Positions 1 through 5,307 of a stretch of 5,307 nucleotides of DNA are shown one piece after another. The translations under genes were made by a program, and so were the position numbers. The stretch comes from Fulvivirga aurantia (lineage in GTDB: Bacteria; Bacteroidota; Bacteroidia; Cytophagales; Cyclobacteriaceae). Numbering within the stretch: the first letter of the stretch is position 1; each line of letters opens with the position of its first letter. The stretch lies in contig NZ_SMMD01000662.1 of assembly GCF_009711475.1 (NCBI RefSeq), positions 1 through 5,307 on the forward strand, written 5' to 3'. The notes under the pieces are model-generated. The model had not been told where the DNA came from, searched no databases, and saw nothing but the letters and a program-made list of their open reading frames with translations.

Positions 1-1347
1 GGTAATTATGAAGCCTTCTCTCATGTTAGTCGAATTTTTTACAGAACCTTCACTCAAAGACTTCACACGTACACCGCTCTCAATTTCTAATCGCTTCAAA
101 GTTTTCTGATCAACAGGCTCGAGTTCAAGGCCGAGGCTGGCAATCATGTCTTCTTCTTTTTTTGTAATTACCTCTGTGTTACCTTCTCTGTTTTTGAGCA
201 ATACTTCAAAAGCCTTTTCTTTACCATCTCGGTTGACAATGATGTTTACCTTGTCACCTGGTCGTTTACTACCTACATAACCAATCAGGTTTGCTGTGTT
301 ATTTACATCTACCCCGTCAATTTTAACAATTACATCACCAGCTTTGATACCTGCATCTTTAGCGCCACTTTTATCATTTATATCTCTTACATAAGCGCCA
401 TTGATAGTTTCCAGGTCATTTTCTCGGGCAAATTCACTTGTAATGTTAGCGATAGTCACACCTAACCAGCCTCGCTGCACCACACCATAAGTCATTAAGT
501 CTTCTATAACTTTTGCTACGATATTACTCGGTACAGCAAATGAGTAACCTGAATAAGCTCCGGTTGGGCTGGCAATTGCAGTATTAATACCGATTAAGTC
601 TCCATTCAGATTTGTTAATGCACCTCCGCTATTACCAGGATTTACAGCTGCATCTGTTTGAATAAAAGATTCTATGGAGGTATTTTGATTTTCCTGTGTG
701 GCATTGTTTAAGATACCTATGCTTCTTCCTTTGGCACTTACAATACCTGCTGTAACTGTTGAGTTAAGGTTAAAAGGGTTGCCAACTGCTAATACCCACT
801 CACCCACTTTCACATCATTAGAGTTTACTATAGGTAAGTATGGCAAATCTTTCTCTTTAATCTTAACCAGTCCTAAATCAGTATTCGGGTCCGTACCGAT
901 CACTTCGGCTACGTAACTTCTGTTATCATGCAGGGTCACTTCAATTTCATCTGCGTCTTCTATCACATGGTTATTAGTTACGATGTATCCTTCAGCGTTG
1001 ATGATTACACCGCTGCCACTACCTTGTTTAGGGCCTCTTTGTCTCTGTTGTGGCCCGAAAAAGTCTCTAAATGGCTCTGGAATTTGCTGCATTTGAGAGT
1101 TGCCACTATATTTCTGAACTGAACGAATATGCACAACTGCCGGCATCACTTTTTCAGCTGCCTTTGTAAAGTCTAATGGAATAACCTCGCCATCAGCATT
1201 TACTGAGTAGGCTGTTTTTACAGCCGGTACTTTCTCTATCGTTCTTACACTCGTGTTTTCTTTGTTTTCTTCAAATAGTTGGAACGTCCCAACTGTGATG
1301 ACGCTACCTAATATAGCAGCCGCCACTAAAGCACTAAATCTCTTCAT
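1..1347 (-). CDS. degP: HtrA/DegP-family periplasmic serine endoprotease (Do family), C-terminus cut by window edge
   Basis: This protease-chaperone degrades or refolds misfolded envelope proteins. The reading frame is open from the ATG at 1345-1347 to base 1, giving 449 residues; the stop lies outside the window. Residues 1-25 (MKRFSALVAAAILGSVITVG...) form a basic start plus hydrophobic stretch, a signal peptide or anchor without an obvious cleavage site. A trypsin-like domain follows, with the full triad: His127 in TNNHV, Asp157 in NTDLGLV and Ser240 in GNSGG. An LA-type loop near residues 88-107 (EPFRDFFG, then a Gln/Arg-rich stretch) is short and cysteine-free, which is closer to DegQ than to DegP. 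PDZ1 spans about 285-385, with the carboxylate-binding-loop-like GWLGV at 293-297. PDZ2 starts near 400 and is cut off; relatives are about 490-510 residues. No Shine-Dalgarno precedes the start, as is common in Bacteroidota. It follows hsp20 but is separated from it by a terminator. The family is certain; DegP versus DegQ is not. Confidence 0.95.
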   Translation of the reverse strand, partial: MKRFSALVAAAILGSVITVGTFQLFEENKENTSVRTIEKVPAVKTAYSVNADGEVIPLDFTKAAEKVMPAVVHIRSVQKYSGNSQMQQIPEPFRDFFGPQQRQRGPKQGSGSGVIINAEGYIVTNNHVIEDADEIEVTLHDNRSYVAEVIGTDPNTDLGLVKIKEKDLPYLPIVNSNDVKVGEWVLAVGNPFNLNSTVTAGIVSAKGRSIGILNNATQENQNTSIESFIQTDAAVNPGNSGGALTNLNGDLIGINTAIASPTGAYSGYSFAVPSNIVAKVIEDLMTYGVVQRGWLGVTIANITSEFARENDLETINGAYVRDINDKSGAKDAGIKAGDVIVKIDGVDVNNTANLIGYVGSKRPGDKVNIIVNRDGKEKAFEVLLKNREGNTEVITKKEEDMIASLGLELEPVDQKTLKRLEIESGVRVKSLSEGSVKNSTNMREGFIIT

Positions 1348-1364
1348 CCGTATTGTAATTTTTG

Positions 1365-1409
1365 TTTAACCGTTTCTTTAAAAATGTGTCTGGTTGACAA
1401 CGGGTTAAA
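1365..1409 (-). promoter_or_regulatory. Possible hairpin in the degP leader
   Basis: Bases 1365-1374 (TTTAACCGTT) and 1399-1409 (AACGGGTTAAA) pair over 10 bp with one bulged G at 1402, around a 24-base loop. The structure would lie 18 to 62 bases upstream of the degP start, inside the leader if transcription begins further up. It could be a translational or mRNA-stability element, or its arms could be a protein-binding site. Only the pairing is seen; the function is inference. Confidence 0.3.
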
Positions 1410-1418
1410 ATCATGTCA

Positions 1419-1432
1419 TGACGTTGACGTTG
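1419..1432. repeat. Tandem TGACGT hexamer upstream of degP
   Basis: TGACGT occurs twice head to tail, followed by TG (TGACGTTGACGTTG). It overlaps the palindrome GTCATGAC at 1415-1422, and a second small palindrome, GTTGACAAC, lies at 1393-1401. The cluster is 46-85 bases upstream of the degP start, where an activator or repressor would be expected to bind. I recognise no known regulator from it, and at this length chance cannot be excluded. Confidence 0.3.
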
Positions 1433-1473
1433 TAATAAATACGCCTAAGTAGACAAATTGTTGTACGTAATGT

Positions 1474-1509
1474 AAAAAAGAGGATGAACGGCTAAATGGC
1501 TCATCCTCT
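1474..1509 (-). terminator. Intrinsic terminator of hsp20
   Basis: Bases 1479-1487 and 1501-1509 (AGAGGATGA / TCATCCTCT) form a 9-bp perfect stem, extended by one further pair (C1489-G1499) after a mismatch. Read on the minus strand, the stem is followed at once by six T residues (1479-1474, with 1479 shared with the stem). It begins 22 bases past the hsp20 stop codon. There is no T-tract on the other side, so it acts on minus-strand transcription only. It should isolate hsp20 from degP. Confidence 0.85.
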
Positions 1510-1530
1510 GGTGATTGAAGGTGATTTTAA

Positions 1531-1962
1531 TTATCTGATTGAAATCAACCTTGAAGGCTTCTGCTTAGCCTCTTCTTTCTTAGGAATACTTAATGTTAAT
1601 ATGCCTTCTTTGTATTTAGCTTCAATTTTATCTGCCTCTACAGTGTTTGGCAGATTAAATGACCTGCTAAAAGATTGGTAGTTAAACTCACGCTTGGTGT
1701 ATCTACCTTCTTCAGGCTTACTCTCATTACTTTCTTCTTTTTCGTATGAGATTGTCAAAGTGTTGTTGTCTAACTCTACCTTGAAATCTTTTTTATCCAT
1801 TCCTGGAGCAGCCATTTCTACTGCATATGCGTCTTCACTTTCCTTAATGTTTACAGAAGGGAGTGTACTCCTGTTCTGCAATTCGTTTGCAAACCAATCT
1901 CTTCCGAAAAAATCGTCAAAGAAAGTAGGAAACAAGTCATTTGATCTTTTCATGAGTGTCAT
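1531..1962 (-). CDS. Small heat-shock protein, Hsp20/alpha-crystallin family
   Basis: This is an ATP-independent cytoplasmic holdase that binds unfolding proteins under heat or other stress and passes them to the DnaK/ClpB machinery. Its 143 residues are typical of bacterial members. The N-terminal arm (about 1-33) is rich in Phe, Asp and Trp (FPTFFDDFFGRDWF), as in class A IbpA/Hsp18-type proteins. The alpha-crystallin domain spans about 34-128, with AAPGMDKKDF at 51-60, FSRSFNLP at 98-105 and the signature A115-xxxx-GIL ending at 122. The C-terminal tail carries the I-x-I motif (Ile140, Ile142) that docks on neighbouring dimers in the oligomer. The Met at 1960-1962 is preferred over Met4 because an AGGAGGT lies 5 bases before it. 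A strong terminator follows, so it is probably a single-gene transcript. No signal peptide is present. It sits next to a DegP-type protease, suggesting a stress-related neighbourhood. Confidence 0.97.
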   Translation of the reverse strand: MTLMKRSNDLFPTFFDDFFGRDWFANELQNRSTLPSVNIKESEDAYAVEMAAPGMDKKDFKVELDNNTLTISYEKEESNESKPEEGRYTKREFNYQSFSRSFNLPNTVEADKIEAKYKEGILTLSIPKKEEAKQKPSRLISIR

Positions 1963-1967
1963 AATAT

Positions 1968-1974
1968 ACCTCCT
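1968..1974 (-). promoter_or_regulatory. Strong Shine-Dalgarno of hsp20
   Basis: On the minus strand AGGAGGT lies 5 bases before the hsp20 ATG, inside TAAGGAGGTATATT. It fixes the start at Met1 rather than Met4. None of the other three genes in the window has such a site, and most Bacteroidota genes lack one, so hsp20 mRNA may be translated unusually well. Confidence 0.8.
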
Positions 1975-2053
1975 TATTTTATTGGTTTAGATTATTACTC
2001 AGTAAGAATCAAGTGAAATGCCAATGTGAAATCTGAGGTAGAAACAGGCAATT

Positions 2054-2093
2054 ATGTCACTAATAATGATGTAAAATCACTAAATAATGACAT
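2054..2093. repeat. Paired direct/inverted repeat upstream of hsp20
   Basis: TCACTAATAATGA (2057-2069) recurs as TCACTAAATAATGA (2077-2090), differing by one inserted A, with starts 20 bp apart, about two helical turns. The outer ends also form an inverted repeat: ATGTCACTA (2054-2062) against TAATGACAT (2085-2093), 9 bp in RNA with one G-U pair. No T-tract follows on either strand, so it is a poor intrinsic terminator for the lipoprotein gene that ends at 2098. A cooperative operator 92-131 bases upstream of the hsp20 start is the better guess. The repeats are seen; the role is inferred. Confidence 0.4.
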
Positions 2094-2097
2094 TAAG

Positions 2098-2682
2098 TCA
2101 GTCTTTATTTACTAACTCACCGTTTTTATACTCATAACGAATGGTTTCATTGCCATCTTTGTCATACCATATAGCCTCTCCATGTCTTTTGCCATTCACA
2201 TAAGGACTTTCTTCCATGGCCGTGCCATTATCATAAAAGATTTTAACGGTACCACTCAAAGCACCATTTTCATAAGGACGTTCTTCTTTCACACGATTTC
2301 TGTTGTACTTCACCCAGCTGCCGTGTAGCTTGTCATCGTGGTAGTATGATTTTAAGTCTAATTGTCCGCGGTCAGATATTTCTAAATGCGCGCCTTGCTT
2401 TTTGCCGTTAATGAATGATGTGGTACTTTTTACTAAGCCGTCTTTATAATATTCCGTCCAGCTGCCATGTTTTTTTCCGTCTAAATAGTCGCCTTCGCTA
2501 TATGATCCATCGCCATTTTTAATAGTTACTTTCACCAAATCAGAGTGGCCCTCATAAGGTTCTTTAATGGCATTGGCTGGTAGTTCAGCCAATCCGGAAA
2601 CAGTTTCATCACTAAAACTATCTTGTTGATTACAAGCAAAAGCTGAAAAAAGAATTACAAAAGTAAAAACTGAATTTCTCAT
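2098..2682 (-). CDS. MORN_2-repeat (YwqK-like) lipoprotein
   Basis: The product is predicted to be a 194-residue lipoprotein of unknown exact role. Residues 1-17 (MRNSVFTFVILFSAFAC) are a short lipoprotein signal ending in a lipobox-like AFAC, with Cys17 as the lipidated residue. The acidic, Ser-containing stretch after it (NQQDSFSDE) could act as a Bacteroidota surface-export signal. From residue 66 the protein consists of about five and a half MORN_2 repeats with a Y-x-(N/D)-G-(K)-x-H-G core, starting near 66, 90, 114, 137, 161 and 185, a spacing of 23-24 residues. The family is often annotated as a YwqK-type toxin-antitoxin antitoxin, but no toxin gene is adjacent and I would not assign that role. 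An in-frame Met 18 codons upstream (2734-2736) is rejected as start because it would bury the signal peptide and lies in a promoter-like element. The upstream permease is on the same strand, 82 bases away, so cotranscription is possible. Confidence 0.85.
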   Translation of the reverse strand: MRNSVFTFVILFSAFACNQQDSFSDETVSGLAELPANAIKEPYEGHSDLVKVTIKNGDGSYSEGDYLDGKKHGSWTEYYKDGLVKSTTSFINGKKQGAHLEISDRGQLDLKSYYHDDKLHGSWVKYNRNRVKEERPYENGALSGTVKIFYDNGTAMEESPYVNGKRHGEAIWYDKDGNETIRYEYKNGELVNKD

Positions 2683-2706
2683 AGCGGGTGTGATATAGTT
2701 TAATTG

Positions 2707-2736
2707 ATAAAATACGGTCAATATTAATAAAGCCAA
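2707..2736 (-). promoter_or_regulatory. Candidate Bacteroidota-type promoter of the MORN lipoprotein gene
   Basis: On the minus strand TTG (2736-2734) and TATTTTAT (2714-2707) are separated by 19 bases. This resembles the Bacteroidota -33 TTG and -7 TAnnTTTG boxes, although the second box matches only partly. Transcription would start near 2701, leaving a leader of about 20 bases before the ATG at 2682. The surrounding DNA is very AT-rich, so chance matches are likely. Confidence 0.35.
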
Positions 2737-2764
2737 TAAAAAAACTAAAGACCGCCCAAAAAAA

Positions 2765-5215
2765 TTATTCGTATCTCAACGAATCGATAGGGTTGTGCCG
2801 GGCAACTTTTATGGTTTGGTAGCTAATTGATAGTAGTGTAATTATCAGTAGTATTATAAAAGGTATAAAGTATAGGGCAAAGGAAATGGAAGTTTGCAAA
2901 GGAAACTGACTCAGCCACTGTTGAGAAAAGTAATAAATAATAGGCGCTGCTAACAGTGATGACAGGCAGACCATGACTACAAATCGGGATGATAGTAATT
3001 TAAATATTTCTAAAGAAGAGGAACCCAGAGCCTTTCTAATACCAATCTCTTTGGTTCGCTGCTGAGCGATAAATGCAGAAAGCCCGAGCAAGCCCATAGC
3101 AGCGAGTACGATAGCCAGAGTGCCAAATACACCAAATAAATGTGTCAGTTTTTTCTCTTGCTTATATTGCTGGTTAAAAAAGTCGTCCAGGAAAAAATAA
3201 TCCAGCGGGTTGCCCGGAAATGTAGCAGCCCATGCCGATGAGATATGCTCCATGGCAGCTTGAGTATTACCATTTAATCTAAAGCTAAAGAAGTTGGTGT
3301 ATGAAGGTAGAAAATATAAAAAGGCCATGGGCTCAGTCTCAGACTTGACCGAAGCCAGCCTGTAGTCGTTTACGATACCGACCACTTCAGCTGTTATTCT
3401 AAAAGCTGGCACCACTACGACTTTACCAATCGCCTCCTGAGGGTCATTAAACCCCATCGTTTTGGCTGCCGAGACCGATAATATTATGGCACTATCGATA
3501 TCGTAAGCATTGTTTTCTTTAAAATTTCTACCGGCTATTACTTCCAAATTATAGGTTGAAATAAAAGAAGGGCCGGCACCATTAAACCTTAACGTTGAAG
3601 TAGTTTCAGAGCCTTGAAGCTTTGCGCCTGTTCTAAAAGCACGCTCATGACCAGGGATGGTTAGGCTGGCAGAAGCATCTTTTATGGAGGCATGCTTTAA
3701 ACTGTTGGTCATAAATTGCTCATAACTATTTGATATAGTGGTTGAGCGATCGGCCTTCGGCAATACACCCGGAACTCTTACTACCAACACCTGATTGATA
3801 TCGAAGCCTAATTGTTGATTTTGCATGAAATGCAATTGCTTCTGCACAATGATTGTAGCCATAATCAGGCAAAAAGAAATGGCAAATTGAGCAACAATAA
3901 GCGCAAATCGGTAAGCCTTTCCATTGGTTGATTTGAGTTTACCACTTATGGCTTTGAGTGGATTAAATGATGCCAATAATACAGAAGGCACTAAACCACT
4001 TACCACGATAGTCAACAATAAAAGAGACAGACTCGTACTTATAAACAATGGTTGAGTAAGCTGCGCCATAGGCATATTGCTACCTGAAATCTGATTGAGC
4101 CATGGCCAAAGTAAAAATAACAGCAAAACTGCAATGAGCATGGCGGTAACATTTATAAGCGTACACCTGATGTAATATTGCAGAATCAACTGTCTTTTTG
4201 CTGCACCGAGCACCTTGCGCACACCAACTTCAGTGGTTTGATTTAATAGTGATGTGGTTGATAGATTTACATAATTGATGCAGGCGATTACAATGATTAA
4301 AATGCCTACAATTTCAAGAAAATTTAGAATGCCTGCGTCAATAGTAGGTACAGGCTCATCGCTTAGGGTTGTATTAAAATGAATGGCGGTAATCGGCTGA
4401 AGGCTCAAAACCTCTTCTGCTCCTGCCCGCTGCTCTTTTTGCTCACTCAAGATTGACGCCATTTTTTCTTCTATTGCGGAGAGGTTGGCTTCAGGGTTTA
4501 TTTTGAGGTAAGTGTATGCTTTTCTCGCCTTCCAGGAGTCTTTGTAGTTGCCTGGGTATGGCCTTGTGTCGAAGCTGTTATAAGAAAATAGTAAACTAAA
4601 TGGTAGGTGCGTATTGGTCGGTGGGTCATCCATGACCCCTGTGATGGTATATAGCTCGTCAAATAAATCTTCATCCTGATAATGCAAGACTTTGCCAATC
4701 GGATCATCTTCACCAAAAAACTTATGAGCTAAGGATGCAGTGATAACTGCTGACCCCGGATTATTCAATGCGGTGGCAGCATCACCTGAGCGTAGGTCGT
4801 AACCGAAAAAATTAAGAAAAGATGAGTCAGCGTAGTAGTAATCTTTTAGTTTAAGGTTGATGGGCTCCTGATCATTGCGCTTATAGCTTATGACCGAATT
4901 CATGCGAATTGCCATGTTGAAAGTGCGTGTATAACTTTCTATTTCTGGTATTTTCTCAGACAAAACAGGCCCACAACCTACATATGTTTCTGCACTAGAA
5001 GTTATTTTTTCACCGTCTCTATACTTGTCGATGGTTAAACGCAACTTGTTTTCTCTTTCCGGAATGTGTACGTCAAAATCGCGCTCGAATGTGACATAGG
5101 TAAACAAGTAAAGCGCTGTACAAAAGCCTAAAGTGAGACCAATGAGGTTATTTAAGGTATAATACCTCTGTGTAATCAGGGTTCGGAGTGAGGTTTTAAG
5201 GTAGTTCTTCCACAT
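2765..5215 (-). CDS. ABC transporter permease, MacB/FtsX type with duplicated FtsX domain
   Basis: This inner-membrane subunit of a type VII (MacB-like, mechanotransmission) ABC system has 816 residues, normal for the Cytophagales duplicated permeases (about 790-820). TM1 lies near 22-40, followed by a first periplasmic MacB core domain (about 42-290, with HKFFGEDDPIGK and ITGVMDDPP). TM2-TM4 lie near 297-320, 350-371 and 390-416, and TM5 near 436-457. A second periplasmic domain (about 460-690) precedes TM6-TM8 near 692-716, 742-763 and 778-800. Each half carries the cytoplasmic coupling motif after its first FtsX helix: EVGVRKVLGA at 329-338 and EIGIRKALGS at 723-732. It ends in the usual NPIDSLRYE. 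There is no Walker motif, so it needs a separate MacB/LolD-like ATPase, which is not in the window. The start MWKNYLK is typical of the family; no Shine-Dalgarno is visible. The substrate is unknown; export or envelope stress relief is family-based inference. Confidence 0.95.
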   Translation of the reverse strand: MWKNYLKTSLRTLITQRYYTLNNLIGLTLGFCTALYLFTYVTFERDFDVHIPERENKLRLTIDKYRDGEKITSSAETYVGCGPVLSEKIPEIESYTRTFNMAIRMNSVISYKRNDQEPINLKLKDYYYADSSFLNFFGYDLRSGDAATALNNPGSAVITASLAHKFFGEDDPIGKVLHYQDEDLFDELYTITGVMDDPPTNTHLPFSLLFSYNSFDTRPYPGNYKDSWKARKAYTYLKINPEANLSAIEEKMASILSEQKEQRAGAEEVLSLQPITAIHFNTTLSDEPVPTIDAGILNFLEIVGILIIVIACINYVNLSTTSLLNQTTEVGVRKVLGAAKRQLILQYYIRCTLINVTAMLIAVLLLFLLWPWLNQISGSNMPMAQLTQPLFISTSLSLLLLTIVVSGLVPSVLLASFNPLKAISGKLKSTNGKAYRFALIVAQFAISFCLIMATIIVQKQLHFMQNQQLGFDINQVLVVRVPGVLPKADRSTTISNSYEQFMTNSLKHASIKDASASLTIPGHERAFRTGAKLQGSETTSTLRFNGAGPSFISTYNLEVIAGRNFKENNAYDIDSAIILSVSAAKTMGFNDPQEAIGKVVVVPAFRITAEVVGIVNDYRLASVKSETEPMAFLYFLPSYTNFFSFRLNGNTQAAMEHISSAWAATFPGNPLDYFFLDDFFNQQYKQEKKLTHLFGVFGTLAIVLAAMGLLGLSAFIAQQRTKEIGIRKALGSSSLEIFKLLSSRFVVMVCLSSLLAAPIIYYFSQQWLSQFPLQTSISFALYFIPFIILLIITLLSISYQTIKVARHNPIDSLRYE

Positions 5216-5231
5216 AGCAAAAAGTCAGAAA

Positions 5232-5262
5232 CTAAAGTATTGAGAACCGATTTCTTCAACAA
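5232..5262 (-). promoter_or_regulatory. Candidate promoter of the permease gene
   Basis: On the minus strand TACTTTAG (5239-5232) resembles the Bacteroidota -7 box TAnnTTTG with one mismatch. TTG triplets lie 17 and 20 bases upstream (5259-5257 and 5262-5260). A start near 5226 would leave a leader of only about 10 bases before the ATG at 5215. The rest of 5216-5307 shows no gene and only a weak ACTCAT/ATGAGT inverted repeat at 5262-5287. Confidence 0.3.
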
Positions 5263-5307
5263 CTCATAACATACAGAAAACATGAGTGTGTAATATTTTC
5301 TAAAAAA

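Noticed and set aside
698..1122. Two plus-strand open frames of 72 and 64 codons
   Set aside because: Both lie antisense inside the continuous HtrA protease frame, which carries the full catalytic triad.
1694..1990. 98-codon open frame on the plus strand overlapping hsp20
   Set aside because: It is antisense to the clear Hsp20 coding sequence, resembles no family and has no ribosome-binding site that I can see.
2294..2490. Repeated DNA motif inside the lipoprotein gene as a possible mobile or CRISPR-like repeat
   Set aside because: The periodicity of about 72 bp is explained by the 24-residue MORN_2 protein repeats, and the copies have diverged.
2740..2764. T-rich stretches after the permease stop as an intrinsic terminator
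   Set aside because: The T-runs surround GGGCGGTC, but no inverted repeat precedes either run, so there is no stem.
4498..4716. 72-codon minus-strand frame
   Set aside because: It is an out-of-frame reading inside the intact permease gene, with no recognisable content.
5262..5287. ACTCAT / ATGAGT inverted repeat upstream of the permease
   Set aside because: Only 6 bp with a 14-base loop in AT-rich DNA; it is easily explained by chance.

Overview
The window looks like ordinary chromosomal DNA from a member of the Bacteroidota, most likely a Cytophagales-type marine or soil bacterium such as the Fulvivirga, Roseivirga or Marivirga relatives. This is inferred from four things: the AT-rich composition, the roughly 800-residue duplicated FtsX/MacB-type permease typical of that group, start regions mostly without Shine-Dalgarno sequences, and promoter-like elements resembling the Bacteroidota TTG / TAnnTTTG pattern. 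The genus is a guess.

All four genes lie on the minus strand, so transcription runs from high to low coordinates. In that order they are: (1) a complete 816-residue ABC-transporter permease of the MacB/FtsX type (2765-5215); (2) a 194-residue lipoprotein built of 24-residue MORN_2 (YwqK-like) repeats (2098-2682), preceded by its own promoter candidate but with no terminator separating it from the permease; (3) a 143-residue small heat-shock protein of the Hsp20/alpha-crystallin family (1531-1962) with a strong ribosome-binding site and a clear intrinsic terminator; and (4) an HtrA/DegP-type periplasmic serine protease (1-1347) that runs off the left edge after 449 residues.

The gaps are short. 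Bases 5216-5307 are the permease leader. Bases 2683-2764 are a permease-lipoprotein spacer with a promoter candidate. Bases 1963-2097 are the hsp20 upstream region with a paired 13/14-bp repeat. Bases 1348-1530 hold the hsp20 terminator and then the degP upstream region, with a tandem hexamer, small palindromes and a leader hairpin.

Functionally, the left half is a protein quality-control pair: a cytoplasmic holdase next to an envelope protease-chaperone, in separate transcription units. The right half is an envelope pair, an exporter-like permease and a lipoprotein. I found no mobile element, CRISPR array, RNA gene or clear sign of a new biological system. The most notable points are regulatory: the repeat pair and the -24/-12-like element upstream of hsp20, and the structured degP leader.
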